From Enterococcus moraviensis ATCC BAA-383 (GTDB lineage: Bacteria; Bacillota; Bacilli; Lactobacillales; Enterococcaceae), in contig NZ_ASWB01000003.1 in assembly GCF_000407445.1 (NCBI RefSeq), positions 1 to 64,000 of the forward strand: a DNA stretch of 64,000 nt, read 5' to 3'. A program made the position numbers and the translations under genes. Below the pieces are notes generated by a model. That model saw only the letters and a list, made by a program, of their open reading frames with translations. It did not search any database and was not told the origin of the DNA. Positions 1-8,335 of the stretch are shown piece by piece. Position 1 is the first letter of the stretch. Each line of letters starts with the position of its first letter.

Positions 1-251
1 CCAGCCTCTACTTTTTTCTTATTTGCCATTGATGAAGCAATTCCTACACAAAAAATAATTGCTAAATTGTTCATCATGGCATCCATCATTGTTTTAATCA
101 ACAATCCAATGGTTTGTATAAAAGATGGCATAAATTCCAACTGTAAAATAACAGCAACTGCTAAAAATAATCCCATGACTGCCATAAATTTAATTGGCAT
201 AATCGCCGAACGCGAAAATTTTTGCATTGCTTCTTTTGCTTTTGCTCCCAT
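1..251 (-). CDS. PTS EIIC subunit, glucose/maltose type (N-terminal part, cut by window edge)
   Basis: This is the first ~83 residues of a membrane permease domain of the sugar phosphotransferase system. It starts MGAKAKEAMQKFSRSAIMPI and continues with two hydrophobic segments. The pattern SRSAIMPIKFMAVMGLFLA matches the start of EIIC domains of the glucose/maltose/N-acetylglucosamine family, which carry the sugar through the membrane while EIIB phosphorylates it. The start is chosen because GAGGGA sits seven bases upstream. The reading frame stays open to base 1, so the remaining EIIC and any EIIB lie outside the window. The substrate cannot be told from this fragment. Confidence 0.8.
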   Translation of the reverse strand, partial: MGAKAKEAMQKFSRSAIMPIKFMAVMGLFLAVAVILQLEFMPSFIQTIGLLIKTMMDAMMNNLAIIFCVGIASSMANKKKVEA

Positions 252-315
252 TTTTTCCCTCTTTCCAACTGACTAATTTGAGTTGTACAAGCTCTTATCT
301 GTAAGTTAACACAAC

Positions 316-343
316 AATATAACGCTTACAATATTTGCTTGAA
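316..343 (-). promoter_or_regulatory. Promoter with cre-like site upstream of the left-edge PTS gene
   Basis: On the minus strand TTCAAG and TATATT are separated by 16 bases. A cre-like sequence, TGTAAGCGTTATAT (317-330), covers the -10 and matches the CcpA consensus TGWAANCGNTNWCA except at the last bases. This suggests catabolite repression of the PTS gene that starts at 251. Confidence 0.45.
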
Positions 344-397
344 TCTATGGGAAAAAGTCCGTAAGTTGGACCTATAATTGGATATGCTCTTACTAAA

Positions 398-437
398 GAG
401 CGTTCAAAAATCGTAAAAATACAATTTTTGAACGCTC
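398..437 (-). terminator. Inverted repeat downstream of the ascorbate-type PTS operon
   Basis: A perfect 14-bp stem (GAGCGTTCAAAAAT and its complement) with a 12-base loop lies 31 bases after the transketolase stop codon. The T-run on the minus strand is short (TTTAGT), so this may be a weak terminator or an mRNA 3' end stabiliser. Confidence 0.5.
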
Positions 438-468
438 TCTTGAGATAGATTAGACAATCAATTCATCA

Positions 469-1395
469 TTATTTATTTAACACTTCTTTGACTGCCTCGG
501 ATATATCAACAGCCTTTAATCCATAAACCTTTTTCAAATACTCTGATTTACCCACTTGCCCAAATTGTTCCTTGACACCGATTCTCTTCATCTTCACAGG
601 CTGATTTTCCGTAACGATTTCCGCTACAGCACTTCCTAGCCCGCCGATTATGTTATGATTTTCTGCGGTTACGATTGGTCCTAGTTTGGCAGCTTCGATT
701 ACGATTTCTTCATTCATTGGCTTGATTCTAAATAAATCGATCACCTGAACTGAAATACCACGTTCTTCTAAATCAGCCGCTGCCTGAAGCGCTTCTTCTA
801 CCATGATCCCACTAGCAAAAATCGTACCGTCCGTTCCTTCTTTCAACTTACAGTATCCTTTTGAAAAATCTTCTTCTCCTGTATAAAGTGATTTCGCTTG
901 CTTACGTATCGTTCGAATATAGAACAAGCCTTTTGCTGTATGAGCATATTCCAAAATAGCTTTAAATTGATACGGATCTGACACTTCATAGATTGTATTT
1001 TTCGGGATCACTCGCATCAATGCTACATCTTCAAACGGCATATGCGTTCCACCATTCATTTCAGCTGTAACACCTGGATCTGTCCCAACGATGACGGCAT
1101 GATTTTGAGCATAGCCCAGAGAGATAAATACTTGATCAAATGAACGTCGTGTCGCAAATGGTGCAAACGTGTGGATAAATGGAACAAATCCCGTTACAGC
1201 CAACCCTGCCGCTGCACTCATTTCTTGCGCTTCCATAATTCCTACATTGATATAGCGATTGCCCAATTTTTCTTTTAATTTGCTGGTTCCCATCGAACCT
1301 GCCAAATCAGCTTCTAAAGCTAAAACATTTTGATCTTTTTCTGCTAATTCTTGAATGGTGTTAGTATACACCTGACGCATTTCTAAGTCTTTCAT
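469..1395 (-). CDS. Transketolase, C-terminal subunit
   Basis: At 308 aa this corresponds to the pyrimidine-binding and C-terminal domains of transketolase, encoded apart from the thiamine-diphosphate domain. The visible pattern includes the acidic ALEADLAGSMGT start, NVGIMEAQEMSAAAGLA (the conserved glutamate that activates thiamine diphosphate) and the closing VTAENHNIIGGLGSAVAE typical of the C-terminal domain. It forms the enzyme with the product of the gene ending at its start: the two reading frames share base 1395, so translation is probably coupled. Known split transketolases move two-carbon units between pentose- and other sugar-phosphates. Inferred role: feeding the product of the linked PTS into the pentose phosphate pathway. 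Confidence 0.9.
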   Translation of the reverse strand: MKDLEMRQVYTNTIQELAEKDQNVLALEADLAGSMGTSKLKEKLGNRYINVGIMEAQEMSAAAGLAVTGFVPFIHTFAPFATRRSFDQVFISLGYAQNHAVIVGTDPGVTAEMNGGTHMPFEDVALMRVIPKNTIYEVSDPYQFKAILEYAHTAKGLFYIRTIRKQAKSLYTGEEDFSKGYCKLKEGTDGTIFASGIMVEEALQAAADLEERGISVQVIDLFRIKPMNEEIVIEAAKLGPIVTAENHNIIGGLGSAVAEIVTENQPVKMKRIGVKEQFGQVGKSEYLKKVYGLKAVDISEAVKEVLNK

Positions 1396-2225
1396 TACTG
1401 GTTCACCTCGATCTTTTTAGCTAGGCTTTCAATAGCTTCTTTGATTGCGATTTTCCCTGCTTCATCTGGACGAACATGATGATTATCCACTAGCTCCTCA
1501 AAGTAAGGAACACCTTGCCCTTTCACTGTATCTAAAACGATCGCTGTTGGTTTTCCATATCCTTGTTTCGCTTGATTGATTGCGGCTTCAATAGCTGATA
1601 CATCGCCACCATCCACCCGCCAACTATTAAAACCAAACGCCTGCATTTTTTCAACAAAATCAAATGGATCACAAATATCCGTTGTATAACCATCTAATTG
1701 TTTCTTATTATCATCGATCAACACGATCAAATGATCCAACTTTTGATGCGCTGCAAACTGAAACGCTTCCCAACATTGTCCTTCGTTTAACTCTCCGTCA
1801 CCCACAATTGCAAAAGTATAATTCTCTTTGCCTAACAATTGATTGCCTTTTGCAATGCCTGTCGCAGCTGAGATTCCTTGTCCAAGTGAGCCTGTGGTCA
1901 TATCTACCCCAGGCGTTTTGATTCGATCAGGATGTGAAGGAAGATTGGTTCCATTTTGGTTTAGGCTAAAAAGAAACGCTTCATCAAAATATCCCTTTAA
2001 AAATAAGGTAGCATACAGCGCAGGTCCAGCATGTCCTTTTGATAGAACAAAATAATCGCGATTTGGATCGTCTTTTCTTTCTGGCGAAACATTCAAAACC
2101 TTTCCATATAAAACAGCCAATGTTTCAACGATAGACAAGCTACCACCAAAATGTCCAAAACCTAAATTATCTAACTCCCGCATCGTATAATAACGAATTT
2201 GATCTGCAAATTTCTGTGTATCCAT
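1395..2225 (-). CDS. Transketolase, N-terminal (thiamine diphosphate-binding) subunit
   Basis: The protein is 276 aa, the usual length for the N-terminal half of a split transketolase. Visible motifs are SKGHAGPALYA, TGSLGQGISAATG and the thiamine-diphosphate/metal motif GDGELNEGQCWEA...NLDNN-like LIDDNKKQLDG. It needs the C-terminal subunit encoded immediately downstream to make a full active site in the cytoplasm. It overlaps the PTS permease stop by one base, so the operon order is regulator, EIIB, EIIC, transketolase N, transketolase C. The same arrangement is common for ascorbate-type PTS systems in Firmicutes. The actual sugar is not known. Confidence 0.9.
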   Translation of the reverse strand: MDTQKFADQIRYYTMRELDNLGFGHFGGSLSIVETLAVLYGKVLNVSPERKDDPNRDYFVLSKGHAGPALYATLFLKGYFDEAFLFSLNQNGTNLPSHPDRIKTPGVDMTTGSLGQGISAATGIAKGNQLLGKENYTFAIVGDGELNEGQCWEAFQFAAHQKLDHLIVLIDDNKKQLDGYTTDICDPFDFVEKMQAFGFNSWRVDGGDVSAIEAAINQAKQGYGKPTAIVLDTVKGQGVPYFEELVDNHHVRPDEAGKIAIKEAIESLAKKIEVNQ

Positions 2226-3592
2226 TATGCTGCCTCCTTCGTTTCATTGGTCTTTTTCTTGCCGAAAACAGTTAAACCAATCAGTAATGCCAACACCGCC
2301 ACAACTCCTGCAACGACTGCGATTTGACCGCCCATATCTGCTAATTTCCCTAAGAATATCCCCGTCACACCATAATCTGTATCGGAGAATGTTGATCCTT
2401 GGAAGCCTAAATCCCCCATAACTGGCATCAATAAAATCGGCATAAAGCTAATGATCACGCCATGAATAAATGAGCCGACAACGGCTCCACGAACGCCTCC
2501 TGTAGCATTTCCGAAAACTCCGGCTGTCGCGCCACAGAAGAAATGCGGTACCACACCAGGAATAATCACTGTTGTACCTGTAGCGATCATAATAAACAAG
2601 CTCACGATTCCACCAACAAAACTAGTTAAAAAGCCAATCAATACAGCATTTGGTGCGTAAGGAAAAACGATTGGACAATCCAAAGCTGGAATAGAATTCG
2701 GCACTAACTTTTCAGAAATCCCTTTAAACGCTGGTACAATTTCAGCTAAAATCAAACGAACCCCAGCCAGGATTACGAAAACACCCGCTGCAAACATCCC
2801 TGCTTGTTGTAAGGCATAAATAATATAATTAGTACCATTGCTAAGATTTTCAGAAATAAAGTCATTTCCTGCAAACAACGCGACAATTGTATACACAATC
2901 CCCATCGTCAATGTAATACTAACGGTTGAATCTCGTAAAAAAGATAACCCTTTTGGAAAATTGATATCTTCCGTTGATTTTTCTTTATTCCCTACATATT
3001 TCCCAATAAACCCACTAAGAGCATACCCAAAATTCCCAGTATGACCTAGAGCCACTGAATCATTTTTCGTGATTTGCTTGGTAAACGGCTGAGCGATTGC
3101 TGGAAAAATCGTATTAGCCAATCCTAATGCCAACCCGCCTACTAAAACGAGTGGCACTGCACTCATTTTTGTTACACTCATGATCACGGCAATCATACAC
3201 GCCATGTAAAGTGTTGCGTGACCAGTCAAATAAATATATTTAAATTTCGTAATGCGCGCAATCAAAATATTAAACGCCATTCCTGCTAACATAATAAGTG
3301 CTGTATATGTCCCATATTTTGTTAAAGCCAAAGCAACGATTGCTTCATTATTTGGCACTACTCCTTGCATATTAAACGCATGCTGGAACATTTCACCAAA
3401 CGGTGCCAGTGACCCTTCGATCACTCCCGCACCTGCCGTTACGACTAGAAATCCTACAAATGTCTTGATTCCGCCACGGACAACATCTGAAATCGGCTTT
3501 TTCTGTAGTCCTAAGCCTAATACCGCAATCAACGCCACCAAAATCGCTGGCGTACTTGCAATGTCGATCAATATATTTAAAACACTATTCAT
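2225..3592 (-). CDS. PTS ascorbate-type permease, EIIC (UlaA/SgaT family)
   Basis: A 455-aa, very hydrophobic protein of the ascorbate/galactitol-like EIIC superfamily. Visible family features are GLQKKPISDVVRGGIKTFVGFLVVTAGAGVI at the N terminus, GHTGNFGYALSGFIGKYVGNKE, and FPYAPNAVLIGFLTSF...GVVPHFFCGATAGVFGNATGGVRGAV. The protein would carry the sugar across the membrane, and the separate EIIB upstream would phosphorylate it. GGAGA precedes the ATG. Members of this family other than true L-ascorbate carriers exist, and the pairing with transketolase rather than with the UlaDEF enzymes argues against assuming ascorbate as the substrate. Confidence 0.9.
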   Translation of the reverse strand: MNSVLNILIDIASTPAILVALIAVLGLGLQKKPISDVVRGGIKTFVGFLVVTAGAGVIEGSLAPFGEMFQHAFNMQGVVPNNEAIVALALTKYGTYTALIMLAGMAFNILIARITKFKYIYLTGHATLYMACMIAVIMSVTKMSAVPLVLVGGLALGLANTIFPAIAQPFTKQITKNDSVALGHTGNFGYALSGFIGKYVGNKEKSTEDINFPKGLSFLRDSTVSITLTMGIVYTIVALFAGNDFISENLSNGTNYIIYALQQAGMFAAGVFVILAGVRLILAEIVPAFKGISEKLVPNSIPALDCPIVFPYAPNAVLIGFLTSFVGGIVSLFIMIATGTTVIIPGVVPHFFCGATAGVFGNATGGVRGAVVGSFIHGVIISFMPILLMPVMGDLGFQGSTFSDTDYGVTGIFLGKLADMGGQIAVVAGVVAVLALLIGLTVFGKKKTNETKEAA

Positions 3593-3617
3593 GTTTTTCT
3601 CCCACCTTCCTTAGACT

Positions 3618-3899
3618 TTAAAGTAACCCTTCTTTGACACAAACGGCTTTCACTTTTTCTCTCAACTCGTCCATATCGATAATACTGTCTAAAATTACAA
3701 CATTCCCTAAATGCTGCGCACTATCTGCTAAATCCCCACCAACAAAAAAGACATCTGCCAAATCCGGTGTGGCACTTCCCATATCATAATGTGCCACCTC
3801 AACTCCTGTTACCCCTAATTCATTCAATACACTGTTGATATTCATTTCCACCATAAAACTAGATCCTAATCCAGATCCACAAACTGCTGCCATTTTCAT
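3618..3899 (-). CDS. PTS EIIB, ascorbate/lactate-type phosphocarrier
   Basis: A small 93-aa cytoplasmic EIIB. The phosphorylated cysteine is in the N-terminal loop AAVCGSGLGSS (residue 7), the classic P-loop of the ascorbate/galactitol EIIB class. It takes phosphate from an EIIA, here probably the EIIA domain fused to the adjacent regulator or a separate protein elsewhere, and passes it to the sugar carried by the EIIC. Its start codon overlaps the regulator stop as ATGA, and it has AAGGAAGGAG upstream, so it is translationally coupled to the regulator. Confidence 0.9.
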   Translation of the reverse strand: MKMAAVCGSGLGSSFMVEMNINSVLNELGVTGVEVAHYDMGSATPDLADVFFVGGDLADSAQHLGNVVILDSIIDMDELREKVKAVCVKEGLL

Positions 3900-5947
3900 A
3901 ATGATTCTCCTTCCTTTAATAACTGAATAATTGTTTCTTGATCCTTTGCTACTAATAGTTTTTCTAAATTCTCTTTGTTGGATAAAATCTTCGTCAAACT
4001 CGCCAATGCTTTTAAATGCATTTCATTATCTACCGCTGCTAAACAGATAAAAATTGTAATTTCATGCTTAGGATCACCTAAAAGCAACACAGGCTCTTCC
4101 ACTTTTAAAAGAGACATTCCTAATTGTTTTACCCCATCTTCTGGTCTCGCATGCGGCAAGGCGATTCCTTTCCCAATATGAATAAAGGCACCGTAATCTT
4201 TCACCTTTTGAATCATTGCGTCAATATAATTGTCTGTAATCTTCCCCTGTTCTTTTAGAGGTTGTGCCGCATAAGCAATCGCTTCTTCCCATGTTAATGT
4301 TTTATCCGTCAACTGGATCATTTCTTTTGTCAGCAACTCCGATAGCATTGGCTTCTCATCTTCTTTCACTTTTAGTTTTTTGATCATTTTTCGATTTAAG
4401 ATTCTGTATATTTTTTCTTTGGTGACGCCTTTTTTTAACTCGATATATGGTAATAAGGTTTCAATTATTTCGTCGATAGAAGGGACAACGATTCCTGGTA
4501 TCAATAACTCTTCTTGCACATGACGGATCAAGTTATTTTTTTCTAGCTGTGTCATGATTGGATTGACCAAGTACATTTTCTTTTGTGTATTTAACGGAAC
4601 ACTCGAAAAAATCACATCGTATTCAGATTCGGCAAGACTTTCTAATTGATCAACCGTTGTTGTTAAACTAAAGTCGATCGTTGGGAAAAGTTCCTTCAAC
4701 TCTGATTGCATGATTAAACTAGAACTAATTCCACTTGGACATAAAACCAATGCTTTATAGCGAATCACCCGATTTAATTCCCGCTGATTTCCAATTTCAC
4801 CGCCAAATAGAATCGTAAAATACCCCACTTCTTCATCTGGGATCGCTTGACCTGTCAGCATCTCTAAAGGGTGCAACGCTATTTTTGTCAAAGCGAATAA
4901 TTCGCCATATTGTTCTTTGATTTCTTCTATCAGCACATTCGTTAAAGAAAAATGATACTTGATTCTAAAAAAAGCTGGCACCAAATGATAAAAAAGATCG
5001 AGTAGTAATTTTCGATACGCTTTAAATTCGATTGCTGCTAAACGTTCCATCTCATGAATGATTTGGCTCGCACATTCTAGTAAAAATTCCAGCGCAGTAT
5101 CGCGGATTTCTCCTTGTGTAATCGTCATAAAAATGAGTGTGAAATAAAATTGTTCACTTTCAGGATCTAAGATAGTTGAGAATTTAGCTAAAAATAGCTG
5201 ACTTCCATGAAAAGCATTCAGCTCTTTTATCCTCTCTTTTGCTTGTCGATCCAACTTAATTGAATGTGATTTTGCACGCCTTAAAACATACACCATAAAA
5301 TAAATCGTTTCTTCAATTCGGCTTGGTACAATCACTAACTCACTTGCTTTGATCGTTTCAAAAAGATATGAACGAACATCTGCTTCAAACGTTCTTGAAT
5401 ACTTAACCAAGCCTTTTTTTAAGCCCCATTTCCCTGAAACTGACGTGACGACTTTTGCAATCATTTGATGTGCTTGAATTCGAATATCTTCTTCACGTCC
5501 CGATAAATAAAATCCTTTTTTTCGTGAATAGTCTAATTTGATCTGATACTTCGTTAAGCGTTCCCGCAACTTTTTGATATCCGCTAAGATCGTATTCTTA
5601 CTGACTTGAAAAAATTCTTGATAATGAAACACAGATAAATCCTCATCTGCAGTAAACGTCAACAGATAAAGTAGCGCTTGTCGTTCATATTCTGAATAGA
5701 AAATCTCTGTTTCCAACTTACCAAAATGAAGTTCCAACCATTTATCGGCTACTTGCTTTGGAAAATAGAGTTTGTCTTCTTCCCTATAAATCGGTTCATA
5801 AGAAAATTTCTGCAGCTGCTCATCAATTTTCCCTAACTGATCAATCACGGTTTCTGTAGGCAATCCTGTAATCTCGCTCAGCTCTTGAATAGAGTGCCCT
5901 ACTTTATGCGACATGTCGATAAGATAACTCATTCGATAATCAATCAT
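3896..5947 (-). CDS. PTS-regulated transcription activator (HTH, PRD1-PRD2, EIIB-like, EIIA domains)
   Basis: A 683-aa multidomain regulator of the MtlR/LicR class. Helix-turn-helix segments lie near residues 10-130 (YQEFFQVSKNTILADIKKLRERL). Two PRD modules follow, then a GAT-type EIIB-like domain with LVLCPSGISSSL near residue 400, and a C-terminal EIIA domain with the phospho-histidine motif GIALPHARPEDG near residue 600. In this family PTS phosphorylation of the PRDs, EIIB and EIIA sets DNA binding, so the protein senses sugar flow. It is the first gene of the operon and its EIIA may also serve the EIIB/EIIC pair, for which no other EIIA gene is nearby. A cre-like site lies upstream. Confidence 0.9.
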   Translation of the reverse strand: MIDYRMSYLIDMSHKVGHSIQELSEITGLPTETVIDQLGKIDEQLQKFSYEPIYREEDKLYFPKQVADKWLELHFGKLETEIFYSEYERQALLYLLTFTADEDLSVFHYQEFFQVSKNTILADIKKLRERLTKYQIKLDYSRKKGFYLSGREEDIRIQAHQMIAKVVTSVSGKWGLKKGLVKYSRTFEADVRSYLFETIKASELVIVPSRIEETIYFMVYVLRRAKSHSIKLDRQAKERIKELNAFHGSQLFLAKFSTILDPESEQFYFTLIFMTITQGEIRDTALEFLLECASQIIHEMERLAAIEFKAYRKLLLDLFYHLVPAFFRIKYHFSLTNVLIEEIKEQYGELFALTKIALHPLEMLTGQAIPDEEVGYFTILFGGEIGNQRELNRVIRYKALVLCPSGISSSLIMQSELKELFPTIDFSLTTTVDQLESLAESEYDVIFSSVPLNTQKKMYLVNPIMTQLEKNNLIRHVQEELLIPGIVVPSIDEIIETLLPYIELKKGVTKEKIYRILNRKMIKKLKVKEDEKPMLSELLTKEMIQLTDKTLTWEEAIAYAAQPLKEQGKITDNYIDAMIQKVKDYGAFIHIGKGIALPHARPEDGVKQLGMSLLKVEEPVLLLGDPKHEITIFICLAAVDNEMHLKALASLTKILSNKENLEKLLVAKDQETIIQLLKEGESL

Positions 5948-5974
5948 CTTGTTCCTCCTGTATTCACTATATAA

Positions 5975-5988
5975 TGTAAACGCTACAA
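5975..5988 (-). promoter_or_regulatory. cre-like catabolite repression site
   Basis: TGTAAACGCTACAA matches 12 of 14 positions of the CcpA-binding consensus and lies 28 bases before the regulator start codon, next to a TATAGT -10-like sequence on the minus strand. It probably represses the whole ascorbate-type PTS operon in glucose. Confidence 0.5.
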
Positions 5989-6054
5989 ATTAAAGAAACG
6001 TTGGGTCTAATCTAATTTTGATTTTTCAAAATGATTGGACTCAATTAAAAAAAT

Positions 6055-6098
6055 AACAAAAAAGCCATGGAAGTCAATTGATTACTGACTCCATAGCT
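6055..6098 (-). terminator. Rho-independent terminator of the GH1-PTS-GH65 operon
   Basis: On the minus strand a stem of about 13 bp (AGCTATGGAGTCA with its near complement) is followed by TTTTTTG, starting just after the GH65 stop codon. Confidence 0.75.
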
Positions 6099-6104
6099 AT
6101 TTTG

Positions 6105-8309
6105 TTAGTTGATTGCAATCATTGCCTTATTTTCAGACAATTGTTTTATAGATAATTGTTCGTTTGATTCTAGAAGGGTTACCTTTAATTCTTTTTTATC
6201 CATTTTCACCTTGACGAGTGTTCCATGAATGTTTAGCTTAAAGGCCAACCCTTCAATTTCTTTTGGTAAATGATTCTCAAGCTGGATTGTTTGCCCTGTA
6301 CTTGATAAGCCTGCAAAACCGTAAATGATGCTCAACCAACTACCACCCATATTTGCTGCATGAATCCCATCTTTAGCATTGCCTTGTAAATCTGTTAGAT
6401 CCATCAATGCTGTATCCATAAAGTAACTATAGGCCTTATCCTGTTGCTTCGTACGACTGGCTAAAATACTAAAAATAGAACGTGACAACGAAGAATCATG
6501 GGTCGTCACCTCTTCATAAAACTGATAATCTCTTTGAATTTGCTCAACTGAGTAATCTTGCGGAAATAGCATTTCAGCTAACAAGGCATCTGCTTGTTTA
6601 CACACCTGATGTTTGTATATAATCATCGGGTGATAGTGTAGTAACAGTGGATAATTCTCTTTTGGTGTTTCTTCAAATGGCCATTTGGCTTTTTCAAAGA
6701 ACGTGTCATCTTGTTTGATCAGTTGTTTTTCATGATCGTATGGCAGTTTCATTCCTTCGGCGGCTTGTTGCCAAGTAGACCATTCTGCTTCTTTAACTGA
6801 ATTCAGACGTTGTGCTAAAGTGACAGCATAGCTTAAATTATTTTGAGCCATTTTATTTGTATAATAGTTATTGTTGACTAAAGCTGTATACTCATCGGGC
6901 CCTGTCACACCATTGATACAAAACTCATTTCCGATCCAACTGCCGTAGTTCAACCAAAAACGTGCAGTTTCAAAAATCACTTCAGCACCAGATTCTGCGA
7001 TAAATTGATGATCTCCTGTTACTCGTTCATATAATTGAAAAGCATAGGCAATATCGGCATTGATATGGACTTGAGCTGTTCCAGCAGGATAATACGCACT
7101 AGCTTCTTCGCCATTGATTGTTCGCCAAGCAAATAAAGCGCCACTGTTTTGTGCCATTTCCTTTGCTCGTTCCTGGGCCTTTGGTAAAATCGATACCCGA
7201 TATGTTAGTAATTGTTTGGCAATTTTGGGTTGTGTATAGATAAAAAACGGCAAGATATACATTTCAGTATCCCAAAAATAATGCCCTTCATAACCTTCAC
7301 CAGTCAATCCTTTCGCAGCAAAATTCGTCAAACCATCTCGCCCTGCATTTTGATATAGATGAAATAGGTTAAAACGAATCCCTTTTTGCAGAATCGGGTC
7401 ACCAGTAATTTCGATATCACTTGCTTGCCAGAATTCAGAAAAATGCTGTATGTGTTCTTTGGCTAACTGATTAAATTCCAAGTGACGTTTAACTGTGGTC
7501 AACTTGTCTTTTTCCCTTTCAATCTTACGACTCTCTGTTGTGAGCGGGTTTGACAGTACGACATAGTTTGTTAAAGTAACTGCCTGATTTTTTTGAACAA
7601 AGACTCGTTTTGATACAGCTAAACCACCGATCTCATCCACGCCATCAGCAGTTTGCATCACTTGAGAGAGCAAAACAGATTGTTCACTAAATTCTGTTTT
7701 CACTTCGATCCACTCGTCATTTAACGGCACAATTCCAAGTTTACTTTTAGATGAAGCAACACGCGGATCAATTGTTCCATCTTCATTAGTGTTTCCCTCT
7801 TGAAATGCAATCTGCTTAGTAATCAGCAGCTCACCAGAAAAATTCAACGCTTCGATCGTATAGTGAAAAACACTGACTTCCGCCTGAGAATAGGATAAAA
7901 ATGAACAAAGAGATAATGAAAATATCTTTCCGTGCAACGTTTCGATTTCATAACGTTCTTCCAACATCCCAGTTTTCATATTCAGCTGAAAATCAGTTTG
8001 TGTTGTACGCCAGTCTGCTTCAGTTGATTTTTCTCCATCGATCTCGATGATAAGACTTCTTATATCAGGCAGTTTTACGATCGTTTGATGATTTTTCGCA
8101 TAACCATAAGCCCATTCTCCGTAAACAATCGGATGTGTATCGTAAAAACCATTGATAAACGTTCCAGGATTTCCTTTTGTCGTTTTTCCTTTTAAAATAC
8201 TGGATGCACGTACGCCTACATGGCCGTTGCATAATGCAAACAAGGTTTCAATATAATCAGGATTTTGGTTATTAAGATCATTTAGCGCCAGCAAATACTC
8301 AGAATTCAT
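6105..8309 (-). CDS. Glycoside hydrolase family 65 disaccharide (or phosphodisaccharide) phosphorylase
   Basis: A 734-aa enzyme with the layout of GH65 phosphorylases: an N-terminal beta-sandwich, an (alpha/alpha)6 barrel with GLTGEGYEGHYFWDTEMY near residue 340, and the catalytic glutamate in TGPDEY near residue 470. The family uses phosphate to split alpha-glucosides such as maltose, trehalose, kojibiose or their 6-phosphates. Because the next gene is a PTS importer that delivers phosphorylated sugar, a 6-phosphodisaccharide phosphorylase (as known for MapP and TrePP) is a reasonable inference, but the substrate is not proven. There is no signal peptide, so it is cytoplasmic. Last gene of a three-gene operon. 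Confidence 0.88.
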   Translation of the reverse strand: MNSEYLLALNDLNNQNPDYIETLFALCNGHVGVRASSILKGKTTKGNPGTFINGFYDTHPIVYGEWAYGYAKNHQTIVKLPDIRSLIIEIDGEKSTEADWRTTQTDFQLNMKTGMLEERYEIETLHGKIFSLSLCSFLSYSQAEVSVFHYTIEALNFSGELLITKQIAFQEGNTNEDGTIDPRVASSKSKLGIVPLNDEWIEVKTEFSEQSVLLSQVMQTADGVDEIGGLAVSKRVFVQKNQAVTLTNYVVLSNPLTTESRKIEREKDKLTTVKRHLEFNQLAKEHIQHFSEFWQASDIEITGDPILQKGIRFNLFHLYQNAGRDGLTNFAAKGLTGEGYEGHYFWDTEMYILPFFIYTQPKIAKQLLTYRVSILPKAQERAKEMAQNSGALFAWRTINGEEASAYYPAGTAQVHINADIAYAFQLYERVTGDHQFIAESGAEVIFETARFWLNYGSWIGNEFCINGVTGPDEYTALVNNNYYTNKMAQNNLSYAVTLAQRLNSVKEAEWSTWQQAAEGMKLPYDHEKQLIKQDDTFFEKAKWPFEETPKENYPLLLHYHPMIIYKHQVCKQADALLAEMLFPQDYSVEQIQRDYQFYEEVTTHDSSLSRSIFSILASRTKQQDKAYSYFMDTALMDLTDLQGNAKDGIHAANMGGSWLSIIYGFAGLSSTGQTIQLENHLPKEIEGLAFKLNIHGTLVKVKMDKKELKVTLLESNEQLSIKQLSENKAMIAIN

Positions 8310-8335
8310 CTTTTTTCTCCTTTGATCAGCTTTTT

